From positions 1,160,001 to 1,224,000 of the forward strand of contig NC_135559.1 in assembly GCF_964340395.1 (NCBI RefSeq): 64,000 nt of DNA, read 5' to 3'. This DNA comes from Glandiceps talaboti. Taxonomy: Eukaryota; Hemichordata; Enteropneusta; Spengelidae. The position numbers and the translations under genes were made by a program. Positions 1-35,955 of the stretch are shown in pieces (within the stretch, counting starts at the first letter, position 1; each line of letters starts with the position of its first letter). Below the pieces are notes generated by a model, which was not told the origin of the DNA, ran no database searches, and saw only the letters and a program-made list of their open reading frames with translations.

Positions 1-1795
1 AGATATGAAGTTATCAAATCTAAACTATATCTTTTGCATACAAATAGCTCCCTAGATACGAAGTTATAAAATGTAAACTATATCTTGACAATGCAACGTA
101 TAGCATATATGAACGGTTACTCCCCACCCTGTAAACCCCGTCGAAGAAAACACAGACTTCCAACTTCCAAGTTAGTTTAATGCTTGAAACAAGGTTCCAT
201 ATACTTTTTATAGCCAACTACATGTATCCCCCCCCCCCCGTGTACGCTGTCGAAACTATAGCTTGTTTGAAACATGTTGTTTTATTGGTATTAGTAGTTG
301 TCAGCGATTTAGTCAAGAGTTTAATTATTTCTTTCGTAGATTTTCATGATGTCAAAGTGGTACTGGGAGTGCATGATGTGGGTATAAGTGTTGTAATTAA
401 TGGTTGTACATAAATAGTCAAGCAATTAGTAATTGTATAGTGATATTATTAGAAACACGTGTACAATGTAAAAGTTACTAGTATAATTTATGGCTATCTA
501 TAAAGATAGGCAGGTTATTGGCTGTTGTTGGTTGGACACTTGTAAGTTCTTTGTGCAACTTACAGGTGGGCTTAATCATGCGGTACTGATAAGTTTCAAA
601 TCGATATATCTCAAGTTGGAATTTTCAATGCCGAATTGATTTATAATTTTAGCAATATTCACTGGTGCATGGTGTGTGGCAATTTACGATAATTTGTTAT
701 ACATACCCTGGGGTGAAACATGGTTGTCAGCACCTAAAATACAATATACAACCAAAAGCAAAGATGTGTAGAAATTAGTACAAGTACACAACATCATTAT
801 TTGAACCTATTGTCATTTTTCCCTTTGATTCTGCCGCTTACTGAAAGTATCATTGAAAATATGTGTAACATGTATTAATGATAGTTGTATTAGGTATAGA
901 CAGAATGTTACACTCACAGACAGAGATTTTACCCGAACACACGATGTATGTATGTAACGAACTAATAAAAAACATCAATGTAAAGTGACAATCAGAAGAT
1001 CAAAAGAAGCTGCAGTAAAAAATAACAACATGATTTAACAGCTGGACTTTTTGGGAAAAATTAATCTTTTGTTATTTTGTCCGAAACACAGTCGAAAAGC
1101 TATGAATGAAATAACTAAACTATTGACAACTACCAACAAAACCAGTAAACCATTGAAAACTACTCATGGCATCTCTTGATATTTATCAATGATAGTAATG
1201 CATGTACCGAGGACTAACAGAAGTGTAAACTATCCGCTATGAATGACGTACTTGCCAAGCACACGATTCCTTCCAAGGACTCGGCGCAAAAAAAGGACAC
1301 GGAGAAAAAAGTGAAATACGGTACATAAAGCAAATCGAACCTCCTTCGTGGAACTATTTGTGCCACTAAATGAAATCTATACTGTGTTCATATCTGGGGC
1401 CGGTAGCACATATCGTGCCAAAATTAAACTATTATTACTACATGTATTTTTGCCCAGATTGGCATTTCCTCAACGTCTCTGCGATGATGTGTTTGTCAAA
1501 TGTGACCTGCGCCCTCAACGTGAATATCAATAGAAAACGTGTGTTCTAAGTGTAACTTGATACAAAAAAGAGTTGTTCGAATTACTTAATTTGAGATTGA
1601 GGGCAGTATACTAGTACCTTGAAATGGGATATATGTACAGAGTACATCCCAATGCAACTTTTTTGAGATTGACGGGCTAAATCATAGACTATGGCTAAAT
1701 TGATAAATCAGGGACATATGTATTGCCTAAAGCCAGGTGCAAATAGTTAAATGTGACTATTGCAAATGCATTGGCTAATGTAAAGTATCCTAACG
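1..1795. other. No gene recognised
   Basis: AT-rich sequence with only short open frames that resemble no family I know and have no convincing splice-linked partners. A C homopolymer lies near 231-239. I see no tRNA or rRNA here. It could be intergenic or a distal intron or UTR of a gene to the left. Confidence 0.5.
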
Positions 1796-1800
1796 AGTTT

Positions 1801-1885
1801 GTTAATTTTGTGTATAGAAGCTAAGATTGTTAGTGTAAAAAAACTTCTTTTTTTTATAATCTTAGCTTCTATACACAAAATTAAC
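1801..1885. repeat. Perfect 28-bp inverted repeat (hairpin)
   Basis: The 28 bases at 1801-1828 are the exact reverse complement of 1858-1885, with a 29-base A/T-rich loop. The arms start gttaattttgtgtatagaag. The right arm abuts a tRNA-like segment, so the hairpin probably belongs to the same mobile element. Confidence 0.85.
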
Positions 1886-1948
1886 ATTCGAACCTGTGAC
1901 CTCCTGACTGCTAATCCTGTGCGCTAACCACTATGCTACAGGGAGCCG
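1883..1948 (-). mobile_element. tRNA-derived SINE head or tRNA pseudogene
   Basis: Read on the minus strand, the segment starts ggctccctgtagcatagtgg and has a good RNA polymerase III A box (tagcatagtgg) and a B box core (ggttcgaat) at tRNA-like spacing. No 3' strand pairs with the acceptor stem: the sequence runs straight into the 28-bp hairpin. It is therefore better read as the tRNA-derived head of a SINE than as a working tRNA gene. Confidence 0.6.
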
Positions 1949-2142
1949 GTAGAGTTTGAATAAGACAACACAGTTTTTTATGTCTCACACCAGATTTCTT
2001 GTCACAAATTACACAAACAAAATGTAGGCACTGATAGCCCAAAAGCATATTAAATGATAAATTATATCTCACTGTTGATACAAATCCACATTACTTTCGT
2101 ATGGGACAAGGAAATTCAAAACATAAAACCGTTAATATTGTA

Positions 2143-2383
2143 CAATGTATGTATGTATGTATGTATGTATGTATGTATGTATGTATGTATGTATGTATGT
2201 ATGTATGTATGTATGTATGTATGTATGTATGTATGTATGTATGTATGTATGTATGTATGTATGTATGTATGTATGTATGTATGCATGCATGCATGCATGC
2301 ATGCATGTATGTATGTATGTATGTGTGAGTGTGTATGTATGTATGTATGTATGTATGTATGTATGTATGTATGTATGTATGTA

Positions 2384-2418
<35 letters not shown>

Positions 2419-2815
2419 ATGTATGTATGCATGCATGCATGCATGCATGCATGCATGTATGTATGTATGTATGTATGCATGCATGCATGCATGCATGTAT
2501 GTATGTATGTATGTATGTATGTATGTATGTATGTGTGAGTGTGTATGTATGTATGTATGTATGTATGTATGTATGTATGTGTGTGTGTATGTATGTATGT
2601 ATGTATGTATGTATGTATGTATGTATGTGTGTGTGTATGTATGTATGTATGTATGTATGTATGTATGTATGTATGTATGTATGTATGTATGTGTGAGTGT
2701 GTATGTATGTATGTATGTATGTATGTATGTATGTATGTATGTGTGAGTGTGTATGTATGTATGTATGTATGTATGTATGTATGTATGTATGTATGTATGT
2801 GTGTGTATGTATGTA

Positions 2816-2892
<77 letters not shown>
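2143..2892. repeat. (ATGT)n/(GT)n compound microsatellite, about 750 bp
   Basis: Almost pure ATGT units interrupted by blocks of ATGC, by gtgtgagtgt and by GT runs, ending in about 70 bp of pure GT. Both strands give long open frames (Cys/Met/Tyr/Val or His/Thr/Ile) that are artefacts of the repeat. Confidence 0.97.
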
Positions 2893-2895
<3 letters not shown>

Positions 2896-2944
2896 ATCAG
2901 TGTCAGTAGTTTGTGTAATTCTTAACAAAAAGGAAGTTTGAGAT

Positions 2945-3285
2945 GAACCAAGCAGGTGCCACCTAATTCAAACTCCATATTCTCTCTGGTTTGGTAGTAA
3001 CAACCAAACATGTGCCACCTAATTCATACTCTATACTCTCTCTGGTTTGGTAGTAACAAACAAACATGGCACCTAATTCAAACTTTATACTCTCTCTGGT
3101 TTAGTAGTAACAACCAAACATGCCACCTAATTCAAACTCTATACTCTCTCTGGTTTGGTAGTAACAACCAAACATGTGCCACCTAAGTCAAACTCTATAC
3201 TCTCTCTGGTTTGGTAGTAACAACCAAACATGTGCCACCTAATTCAAACTTTATACTCTCTCTGGTTTGGTAGTTACAACAATAC
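2945..3285. repeat. Minisatellite, unit about 57-60 bp, about 6 copies
   Basis: Units contain cacctaattcaaactctata followed by ctctctggtttggtagtaac. Copies differ by single bases and small gaps. Confidence 0.9.
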
Positions 3286-3469
3286 ACATCACAATAAAGC
3301 TACTAATCATGCACATTTACAGAGAAGTTTATTTGCAATTCATTGTCTTGTGAAATATATATTTTGTAAACACAACATGCATTGTGAAATAGAAATACCA
3401 ATGAACATTTCATCAATTGAAACACTAAAACATTTTTTTTTTCATAAAAACAATATTTGATAAATCACT

Positions 3470-3870
3470 TCAACTTCAGCCTTAGGCCTAATAAAAACAG
3501 TGTGTGGTTCTGATTACGCTCAATTTTAGAATAGGTCGGGTAGGTAGATTTTTTATTGTATTTTTATGTGTATATTTTTTTTTTCATATGTGAGTGTCTA
3601 GTTCATGTAGTTATGTTTTCTGTGTTTTCCATATGGTCTCTGTGTTATTTATTTCTTCCTATCAGATGTACAGCCACTACAGATTGGAAGAACAGTTCTA
3701 TATTGTCTTTTTAAGATGATGTCAGCTTCGGACTTTCCACATCCACTCTTGCAAGACTTCACAATTTTCACGATTAAAAAAAAATTTTTGAATATGTAAA
3801 AAAAGTTGAGGGTCGGTGTGAAAAATTAGGTGGTGGTCGAGAACCGGAACAAATACATTAACTTTTCTAT
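3470..3870 (+). repeat. Dispersed repeat R1, copy 1
   Basis: About 350-400 bp that recurs in reverse orientation at 15466-15797 inside an EMSY intron. Shared landmarks are ttccatatggtctctgtgtt and gattggaagaacagtt, an A/T-rich core and a gaaaaattagg end. Likely a non-autonomous transposable element; no coding capacity was seen. Confidence 0.75.
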
Positions 3871-4760
3871 TAGGCCTTATTGTATTTGTTAAGTTGATAT
3901 TCTAGACAAATCATTTGAAAATGACTGTAGACGAAAACATCATATTTAAGGGAGAACTGTTTAATACTAAATTGAAATCACAAACTTCTAAATTTATCAG
4001 TCAATGGTGTCTGGCTGACAGCAATAATATCTACATTATCTTGTCTACATAAAATACAAAGATTTTGATTCATTGTTTTTTGAACCCCAGTAACATTTTT
4101 TTTACCATTTGTATAAATCTTTGTCCAAATTAGAAACTCAACGTTCACAGGAAATGATTGAATCCTTGAATAATTACCTGTCATTCAGTGCCCCCCCCCC
4201 CCTCTCCCTCCCTCCTATGTCCATCAACTACTAGTGGTTTATTTTGAGGCTATATTTTCGAAGTACATGTACCATTACCAGCTATGTTAGACCTGATTAG
4301 CTGTAACCAAGATATGTTAATGCCTTGAGTAATCACTTTATGGGGTATGTAACATGTAACATGTAGAAATAGTGAAATAAACATTCATCCTGAGTTCTCT
4401 GCATCATAATATTCCTGTTTGGCTCAAAGTGTGGTAAAATATGTACATTGGCTCAAAGTGTGGTAAATTATGTACAAACAAATACTCCATGGTAGAGAGA
4501 GGAATATTGTTGTAAACTTGACTTAACCTATCAATACTATCACTACTACTGGTATACAAATTGCTATGAACATTTTGACTGAGTGAAATCACTTTTTGGG
4601 TTGTTATCACAGGTAGTGGAATTTTTATAGCATTTCTCTCTTTTCATGGACAAGAAATACGTCTAAAATTGAACAAGAGTTAATGTGAAATATCAATGGT
4701 ATTTATGGGATGATCACACAATGTTGCACAAGCTCAACAAACAAACATAGTATATTTTCC

Positions 4761-4926
4761 TGCTGATGCAACAAAGTGGTATGTCTTGGATGGTTATGGT
4801 TTTACAGTGATCATTGATGGCATAACTGTACAGAATGACTGCTGCTGACACAACAAAGTGGTATGTCTTGGATGGTTATGGTTTTACAGCAATCATTGAT
4901 GGCATAACTGTACAGAATGACTGCTG
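4761..4926. repeat. 82-bp tandem duplication
   Basis: Two nearly identical copies in a row, each containing caacaaagtggtatgtcttg and cataactgtacagaatgact. It lies just downstream of CEP19, in its 3' flank or 3'UTR. Confidence 0.9.
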
Positions 4927-5038
4927 TACCATGTTATCCTAGTTTTATATGTATGACTGAATATCAAATACTGGATTTCAGCAGCACTGTATAAGATGAA
5001 TCGAACAAATTGATTGAAGGGAGGTCAAAGGTCAAAGT

Positions 5039-5527
5039 TTAAAACTCGGGATCAGAATCATTGTCATCATCCCATTCATTTGTTTCTATGGCCGGATGAA
5101 AGTCCATATCTACATCATACTCAAAATCTTCATCTCCTGGTTTTCTTCTGTTCTTTTCAAATGTTTCATCCATTAATTTCTTCTTGAATCTAAGCGTACT
5201 ATCATCAACTTTGTTGAGATCTTCGTCAGGATCGATAGTATTTTCCTGTTTGATTGCAGCAAGACTTTCTTGCAGACTAATTCCTTTCAGATGCTCTTGA
5301 ATAATCCGTAAAAGTTTCTCAATCTGAGGCCGACTGATATTCTCCAAGTATTTCTTGTGTCTTGGATTGTCAATTAGTTCATCAGCAACTCTTGAGATAC
5401 CAGATCTTTTGGTAAAGTTTCTGATTGGCATTGTGCGGCGATGGAATTTCTTGTCTGAGTTGGTGTATGTAATAACCAACGCTGGTGGGTCAAACCTTAC
5501 CCCACACTGTTTGGGTATGATTGACAT
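5039..5527 (-). CDS. CEP19: Centrosomal protein of 19 kDa (CEP19)
   Basis: A single-exon reading frame of 162 aa, about the length of human CEP19 (about 163-167 aa). It matches the family along its whole length: a start with KKCGIRF-like KQCGVRFDPPA, the PIRNF motif, NPRHKKYLE, TIDPDEDLNK and an acidic C-terminus ending DPEF. CEP19 is a centriole and ciliary-base protein that in vertebrates binds FGFR1OP/CEP350 and recruits RABL2 for entry of intraflagellar transport trains. The start codon at 5527 is supported by alignment to the family N-terminus. A probable 3' splice site on the minus strand (cttttcttgcag, exon from 5645) suggests a spliced 5'UTR. The gene is head-to-head with EMSY. Confidence 0.93.
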   Translation of the reverse strand: MSIIPKQCGVRFDPPALVITYTNSDKKFHRRTMPIRNFTKRSGISRVADELIDNPRHKKYLENISRPQIEKLLRIIQEHLKGISLQESLAAIKQENTIDPDEDLNKVDDSTLRFKKKLMDETFEKNRRKPGDEDFEYDVDMDFHPAIETNEWDDDNDSDPEF

Positions 5528-5645
5528 GTCTCTTTACTGCAAATTCACACAATTTGATGGTAAATTCACAAGAAATGATGGTACGTTGTGTGTTTGAGAT
5601 TTTCCACTCAAATTCAAAGTTGGTTGACCATTCCACTGTTCCAGT

Positions 5646-7308
5646 CTGCAAGAAAAGTAAGTAACAATATTACATCACTCATTGCAATGGCTAGTGAACA
5701 GAGAGGGGAAAAGTCCATCTTTTGATCAATCATGGGTGATACTTCCGTGGATCAATCAACAGTAGCTATGCACAAATGAGTTCCTACCTAGTCAGGGCAA
5801 ACAGTGAAAATACAATAGCCTATACACAGTAGTGTTAAGTGTTTAAACATTCAACACCACAGTTGTCACTACAATGCTATTACATAAAAGTCATGCAAAC
5901 ACTATACCGACATGCTCAGACACATGAACGTACCCAACAATCTAGTACCATGGATCTATTAAGTATTATTGAGATTATATAGATCCATGGTACAACTAAA
6001 GACTTCACGTTATAAAATCACTGACCATCTTCCAGATGGCATAAAATCAGAAAACACGATGTTTACTGTCAGCTGTACTTAGTATTGTTTTCGACCGAAT
6101 TACCGTTTCGCCCTGGGTCATATAAATTTTGAATGACTTTCTGGCAAAATCCCAAGACAGTGAGAACGGTTGATCATTCACAAATTGTTTCTTCGAAGTA
6201 TTGTACATATCCTCTGACAATCTTTAAACTAAAACATTGACATCTAGCTTACATTCCTATATGCAAATGAAGATATTCTTGTACATTTACCCGAATATTA
6301 TTTCCAACGAACAGGCCTTTGGTCACGAGAGTGCATCGCCATTCGATCTGCTGCAGTGCAGTTTGGCTGTTGGCTAGGGTCAACTCCAGGTCACATACGA
6401 ATGAATACTTGAACTTTGACCTGGTCGGTCGAAGTTGCTGTTCATTTTTACCCTCGTTGGGATTTTTTATCACATTTTGAAGACAAATTCTTATATTTTG
6501 AGTATATATGGATGTGAATTTGCCCTTGCTTAGTAAATGCTGTCAAGGAATACAATACTTTTAAACCATGTTTGTTATCATGAGGTCTATGAGCATGCGC
6601 AGCCATAAGCGCGCCATCTTGGATCGAGCGAGAAAGTTTATCTTCAAGTCTGTAGATGTCAACTTAGTGATGAGAGGCAAACTTTATGAAAATTCATGAA
6701 AATATTCGAGGTAAGACTTTTTTTGAAAGAACCTTAGCTTTGAATTATTCGTTTAAGAGTCTTTCGATGTTTAGAGGGAGAAAGCACGTCCAAACACTAC
6801 AGAGAATGTACCTACCTTTGTGAAATCAGTAGAAGCATATCCAGACTGTAGTAGACGAGTTATTTACTGCTAGTACTATGGCGGTCAATTTGGTTTATTT
6901 ACTATCACTTGCCGGAGCGAGCGACAGATTTAGTGAACGCCAAAGTGATGCCACACTAAAACTCAAATGCTCGTCACCATAAACATTAAAATCAGGGTAC
7001 GATTTAAAACTATAGACGCCATTCAGCTGACATAATTTTCCCAAGTAATTGAAACAGTGAGTGAGAGACATTGTTGAATTGTAACTGCATTATTAGCGTA
7101 TAGTTGTATATCTGGAACACGTGCACAACAGTGTCTACCCATTGAAGGCGATACAAATTAACGTTATGTTAGGGAGTCTAACCGTATTCTGATTCCTATC
7201 TAGCCCCTAAACCCAACACCCTAGCTTCAATACAGATGTGTATCATGTACTAGTCCACCGTTCTACATTTTCACCATATATTTTCACTTTTACAATATTC
7301 TCCGATAG
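5646..7308. promoter_or_regulatory. Probable bidirectional CEP19/EMSY promoter region
   Basis: Intergenic stretch between the divergent CEP19 and EMSY coding starts. It contains gcatgcgca (6593-6601), a core NRF1-like site, and cgccatctt (6612-6620), an exact reverse YY1 core. Both motifs are typical of CpG-type housekeeping promoters. A possible EMSY 5'UTR exon ends at the donor attcgag/gtaaga (6710/6711), and a possible acceptor ctccgatag lies at 7308, 38 bases before the EMSY start. A 15-bp inverted repeat (gtaccatggatctat) is at about 5945-5993. Confidence 0.5.
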
Positions 7309-7346
7309 CTCTGACGACGGTACCGGTGACATAGTATTCTGGCACC

Positions 7347-24429
<17,083 letters not shown>

Positions 24430-24451
<22 letters not shown>

Positions 24452-25016
24452 TGAACATATTGTTAGAAGTCCGCCACAGACATGAACATATTGTTAGAAG
24501 TCCACCCAAGACATGAACATATTGTTAGAAGTCCACCACAGACATGAACATATTGTTATAAGTCCACCCAAGACATGAACATATTGTTAAAATTCCACCC
24601 AAGACATGAACATATTGTTAGAAGTACACCACAAACATGAACATATTGTTAGAAGTCCACCCAAGACATGAACATATTGTTAAAAGTCCACCCAAGACAT
24701 GAACATATTGTTAGAAGTCCACCAAAGACATGAACATATTATTAAAAGTCTACCCAAGACATGAGCATATTGTTAAAAGTCCACCCAAGACATGAACATA
24801 TTGTTAAAATTCCACCCAAGACATGAACATATTGTTAGAAGTCCACCAAAGACATGAACATATTGTTAGAAGTCCACCAAAGACATGAACATATTGTTAG
24901 AAGTACACCACAGACATGAACATATTGTTAGAAGTCCACCAAAGACATGAACATATTGTTAGAAGTCCACCAAAGACATGAACATATTGTTAGAAGTCCA
25001 CCAAAGACATGAACAC
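24430..25016 (+). repeat. 31-bp array built from the EMSY stop-codon region
   Basis: The last CDS bases (GTTAGAAGTCCACCAAAGAC then ATGA) recur about 19 times in the 3'UTR, each unit adding aacatattgtt. Copies vary at caaag/cacag/cccaag. The array starts inside the coding exon and runs into the 3'UTR. Confidence 0.93.
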
Positions 25017-25604
25017 ATTTTGTGAATTAGAATTGGCATCAGTGGAGAGATTGTTAGAAGTCCACCACTACACCATCTACAGACAATTATTGTAACCATT
25101 GATACCTAGAGTACTGAGAAAATATTGGAAATTGTGGATCCAGTGAACCAACTATGAAATACTTATGAACTGTACTTTTTATGATATGGACGTGAAACAA
25201 GCAAAAGATGCAGAGACAGGAGATGTTTGGACCACTCGTTTTATATATTGAAAGTGATTTGATTAGCCTGATATATCTGGTCCATTTTTCCAACCACACC
25301 AAAACACTCGCCCACTGTAGATATTGTAACTATTACTGTATGTAGTCCATACAAAAGTTTAGTAGAAGTCTTCTACCTCATTAAGACCTAAAGACTGTAT
25401 CTGTCAACATTATCAATCCTAGATAGCATTATTGTAGAGATATTTTAGTATTTATATCAAATCATGATATTACAATGGTAAAGGTAACATGGCTGAAAGA
25501 TGTGGTAAATTGCATTGTTATATTGTGTAACTGTATATTGTATATACACATACATCATGATCATATACTTGTATTTGCCAATTTTATGTAAGCATACCAA
25601 CCAG

Positions 25605-25775
25605 GAAATGATGTGGTTCCGAGCTACCCATGGAAAGACTGGAAAAGTCTTAAAATGGAGGTTGTTCCAGGCTACCCATGGAAAGACTGGAAAAGTCTTG
25701 AAATGGACCTTGTTCCAGGCTACCCATGGAAAGACGTGAAATGTCTTGAAGTGGACCTGGTTCCAGGGTAAAAAA
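25605..25775. repeat. About 50-bp tandem repeat, 3 copies, EMSY 3' region
   Basis: Units carry ctacccatggaaagactgga and aaagtcttgaaatgg. It lies upstream of the candidate polyadenylation signal at 26074. Confidence 0.85.
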
Positions 25776-26079
25776 ATTTGTCAACTGAAATGAACAAGTA
25801 CATTGCCATTGACATCTAGATGTATAGTACAGTATACAAATTATTCGATGAGAGAGGAAATCTCACCATATTGGAAGTACACTTGTACTGAAAGGACAGT
25901 GACTAACTAGTAAATGGCAAAGGAAGAGGTACTAGCCATATTTTTTTATCTTATCTGTTTATATATGTAATTAAATAACCACAGTGACTAAATGAATTTT
26001 CTGAATTGAATTCTGTAGATGTTACTTAAAAATAAACTTAGACAGTACAGTTGCAAAGTATAATTTTAACATCAATAAA

Positions 26080-27450
26080 ATCTAATGAATATTTCTCACT
26101 TTCAAAAAGACAATTATATTAGTTTCATTCTTTTTATTTTGGATCTGATGACTGCCCTCTAGTGTTGTATCTAAAGAATGTGTCAGTTAATGTATATTTA
26201 AATAAATCTAGAAATGTGACAAGTATGTCCCTATTTTGTTTTCAGTGACAACTTTTCAAATCACTCTAGGGTAACATTATTTTTTAGATGTTTCTCATGA
26301 CTTTTTCACAGCAACTATTTAAAATAAAGAACAACAAATCATCTCATATGTCATGTTTCTCTGCCTCTCCTTTTCCTCCTCTCTATCTTCTTTTTAATGG
26401 ATTCCTGGCTGTAATTGATGACAATCCACATGCCAGGAAGGGCACTGTTCTGCAAAATATTACGGGCGGACAAAAAAAAAATATTTTGATGTCGGAAATG
26501 AAAATTTGAAAATACTTATCAAAATAATTGGTACGGTGGAAATTGCAGATAACAAAATTTTAACTAAATTAATTACAATATCAAAGATGTACTATTAATA
26601 TAACTCAATATTCTATGCCTCTATGCATTGAATCTAGGCAACTAATTCAATTATGTGAACTGATTCCATAGCCTCTTTATGGAGTTGCATGTACCATAGC
26701 GTGTATGGTCTATGCATGTACGTACATATGTGAAGGTATATTCAGTATATGTCGGCACTATAGTAGAAATATATCCCTGGAGATACATTGTTAGAATAAA
26801 ACTAATTGTTCAGCTAACGGTTAAAAATAATTATTGGAGATGTTCACAAGGTAGGAAATGCCACAGCTGTTATCTGATGTTAACTGTACATCGTGAATCG
26901 CATAGCGTAAATCGATATGCCTATATGTTGCCAGTGTTACTATGGCAATCTGTGAATACTGACAGAAAATGAAACCAATACATGTATGAGTCAGCATGTA
27001 ATGCACTTATGGCAGTTATGTTTGTTGGTCCAACCAATCTCTGCTATTTCTCTTAGCCATTTTAAGAACTTAAATTATTAACGATATATTTTATTCTAGT
27101 ACAACGATGTTGAGACGACTTGAGTAGACATGAGACAGTGAAACAAGTATGAGACTTCGGTATTCAATGTGCAAGTGATTATGCGTCTATTGTTGTCAGC
27201 GCCCCCTTGAGTTGTAAATGCCCACTGCTCTGATCGGACGAATCGATTATCTAATGGGTATTGTGAAAACGTTATAGAAAGACCTGTGTATGTATTGTAA
27301 CTTAGCAGTCACATTTTTTGTACTAATAAACTTAAATTATACTATTTAGCATTCGTTAGAGCTATGAGTTTGCATTATTCCAGTTCCATGTTCTATAATT
27401 TCATCTATGGTCAATGAGCGGCCCCCGCATAACAATGCTTCCGCTAGACG
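26080..27450. other. Spacer between EMSY and the first CFAP97D gene
   Basis: No reading frame that I can support. Further aataaa-like signals are near 26203 and 27327. A 12-bp palindrome tctccatggaga (27459-27470), just to the right, resembles an RFX X-box only weakly. Confidence 0.4.
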
Positions 27451-27512
27451 CGCTGAGATCTCCATGGAGACGCCGTCACATGATATAACAAATCAGGTCA
27501 ATAGGTGATAAT

Positions 27513-27590
27513 GCATTCAGCTGCCACTATTGACGACGAAGTCAACACAGTGCCGACCTGATTGAACTCAAGATTTTGTCGTTTTCTGAA
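27513..27590 (+). promoter_or_regulatory. 5' block shared with the downstream paralogue
   Basis: The sequence cactattgacgacgaagtca plus acaca (about 27525-27549) and ttttgtcgttttctg (27574-27588) recur upstream of the second CFAP97D gene (tgtggacgacgagtcaacac at 38273, cgttttctg at 38328), at similar distances from the start codon. This suggests a duplicated core promoter or 5'UTR. Confidence 0.5.
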
Positions 27591-27618
27591 TATTTCCCTG
27601 GTTAAATACACTTCCACG

Positions 27619-33887
<6,269 letters not shown>

Positions 33888-33919
33888 GATACATTGTAAC
33901 TGTTTTTCATCATGTAAAT

Positions 33920-34060
33920 AAACCATATCTATATATGGTCATATTCAGGTTCACTTACATAAACCATAACCATATATGGTAATACTGCAGACTCGTTTGA
34001 ATAAACTATTGACCAAATATGGTCATGACCATATAAGGTCATATAAAGAATAATGGCGTT
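33920..34060. repeat. Cluster of ccatatatggt palindromes
   Basis: Several copies of the self-complementary accatatatggt/catatatggtcat motif directly downstream of the CFAP97D-A polyadenylation signal. Confidence 0.7.
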
Positions 34061-35390
34061 AAATTTTATACTTCTATCACATAAGCATTCCAATAAGCCA
34101 TACTTATTTATGGTTTATCATAAGACAAGTTTTGTAAGCAATCTTTTCCTGATACAAACAAATTCCACTTATTAGTTACCATACACCTATTTGGGCTAGT
34201 TAATAAGTATCCTCAATCATGTACAAGTTCTTTAGAGTAATTACACACGCAAATTCTATAAAGAATGATACCTACGTCATAACTTATATTCAAAAAGGAG
34301 AGGGTTGGTTGCATCCTTTTGGGTATTTTTACATTTTTCTGTGGAAGTGTAATAAAATAAAAGTAGATTAGTGTTATGAAGAAGAGAGCTATGTCGCTAA
34401 GATTTACATATTAAGTACACAATATGTTTAGCAATGCAGGGTTGCAAGATTTTATTTTGTGTTCTCTTCATTTTACTTATCCTGCTATCACATTGCTGTT
34501 ATTATCATAACAAATTTAGATGTCTCAAGTATAGTATGGGTGACTATATTCCTGGGTCAGATTTAGACGCAGATGAAAACAAACAAATCATAATGATATT
34601 ACTATCAAGCGCTATATTTTCAATGCTATATGCTATGCTATTCATATGCTATGATTTAATTTTCACTGAAAATGAATTTGGCTTTTTCACCTGGACCTGA
34701 ATTTTTCTGATTTTGGAAGGTAATGCATGGTATCTATGAATAAAAAGTATTTTCAAGGGATTTTATTTTAGCAGAGAATTACATCAGCAAAAACAGTGAA
34801 AATGAATCCCAAGTGAAAATATTAGTATTTCAGAATATCAATTCTAGTCTGCAAAGTATTTGTGGAAAAAAATAACGGCAATTTTTTTTTAAAACAAAGT
34901 AAAATGCACAACAACTTCATCTCAAATACATGTAAGATAAGTTGTCATACTTACTATACAAAATTAGTATCCGATAAATTATACACTTTTAAATACATGT
35001 AACACTTTATTATTATCAAATAGATTGATCCAGTCATTTCAAAATTTACTAAAGCATAAAGATTTAGTGTCAGTTATTGTATGGTAACAAGCCATGATAC
35101 TTAAAAGAAAGCTGCATGCCAATCAATATAAACTTATATACATACAAACATTAGTCCCAGAGACGCTGAAAATTATTATTTTTTAAGTGCATAGTAATTA
35201 TAAGAATTGTAAATTTTCATCAGTTTTATGGAATGTCATTTGAAGATGATTAAATATCATATTTCATTTGTTTTATAAATATTTTTTAAGATTCACAATA
35301 AGATGTATAAATTTGAAATAAAGTGAATGTAAGATTTCATAATCAGATGAAATGAGATTTATCTTAACTGTACATATACATAGGTTTACA
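34060..35390. other. No gene recognised
   Basis: AT-rich spacer. A frame at 34434-34700 (88 aa) has two hydrophobic stretches, but its codons look like the surrounding AT-rich DNA, and I see no family motif or splice context, so I do not call it. Confidence 0.4.
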
Positions 35391-35393
35391 CAG

Positions 35394-35630
35394 TCACTCA
35401 TTGTAATTTGCTAAGCATGTGTCAAAAGCCTGCAAGAGTGTATGAATTTTATAATGTAATTCAGAGACACTTTCCTCTCTCAAACTGCCTTTTTTTGACA
35501 CAGTTTTTACATTTTGATAGTAGTCATCACATGATGTGTAAACGAAACGTTTCCCAGCAACAGAGCAATAAATAGCAGTTGATTGAGAGAGTTGACTATC
35601 AGCCAGTATGGATACAGTCAAAGCTGTGTA
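35394..35630 (-). CDS. Possible terminal exon of an unidentified gene
   Basis: On the minus strand an acceptor (tatttatgactgcag) precedes a frame of 78 codons ending at TGA 35394-35396. The protein has balanced composition (for example IYCSVAGKRFVYTSCDDYYQ and SELHYKIHTLLQAFDTC), unlike repeat-derived frames nearby. I do not recognise the family. A second plausible fragment lies upstream at about 35945-36042 (TEFLSVMQSFVKLNIVLESL), but I cannot join the two with a GT donor. It could be a real small gene, a decayed exon or chance. Confidence 0.35.
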   Translation of the reverse strand, partial: YTALTVSILADSQLSQSTAIYCSVAGKRFVYTSCDDYYQNVKTVSKKGSLREESVSELHYKIHTLLQAFDTCLANYNE

Positions 35631-35844
35631 CTGCAGTCATAAATACGTACAACTTGATTATTGATAATACTAGACAGTATGTCTGTTGGTACAAAATATC
35701 TCTTTAAAAATGGTAATACATTTGGAGAAGTAGAATGTGATATCACTGTAATAGACTAGACTGTCAACATTGTAAGTATTACCTCCACAATGCCTGTGAA
35801 TTCAGAAATTCAAATTTACTATTTTTGGCTATGTTATGTTGAGA

Positions 35845-35955
35845 ATAGTTGCCAGGTGAACCACCCGGCCAATGTTTGCCAGGTGAACCACCCAGCCAAT
35901 GTTTGCTAGGTGAACCACCCAGCCAATGTTTTCCAGGTGAACCACCCAGCCTTCT
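35845..35955 (-). repeat. About 27-bp repeat, 4 copies
   Basis: Minus-strand unit ggctgggtggttcacctggc plus aaacatt; in frame it would encode GGSPGKHWL. It directly follows the possible coding fragment at 35945-36042. Confidence 0.85.

Noticed and set aside
1883-1948. Functional tRNA gene
   Set aside because: Lacks a paired acceptor stem at the 3' side.
2054-2928. Long frames rich in Cys/Met/Tyr/Val and His/Thr/Ile on both strands
   Set aside because: Translations of the (ATGT)n/(GT)n microsatellite.
5355-5597. 80-aa plus-strand frame
   Set aside because: Antisense shadow of CEP19.
27459-27470. RFX X-box upstream of CFAP97D-A
   Set aside because: The palindrome tctccatggaga matches only part of the X-box consensus, and no counterpart is seen upstream of copy B.
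34434-34700. 88-aa frame with two hydrophobic segments
   Set aside because: No family motif, AT-driven composition and no splice or promoter context.
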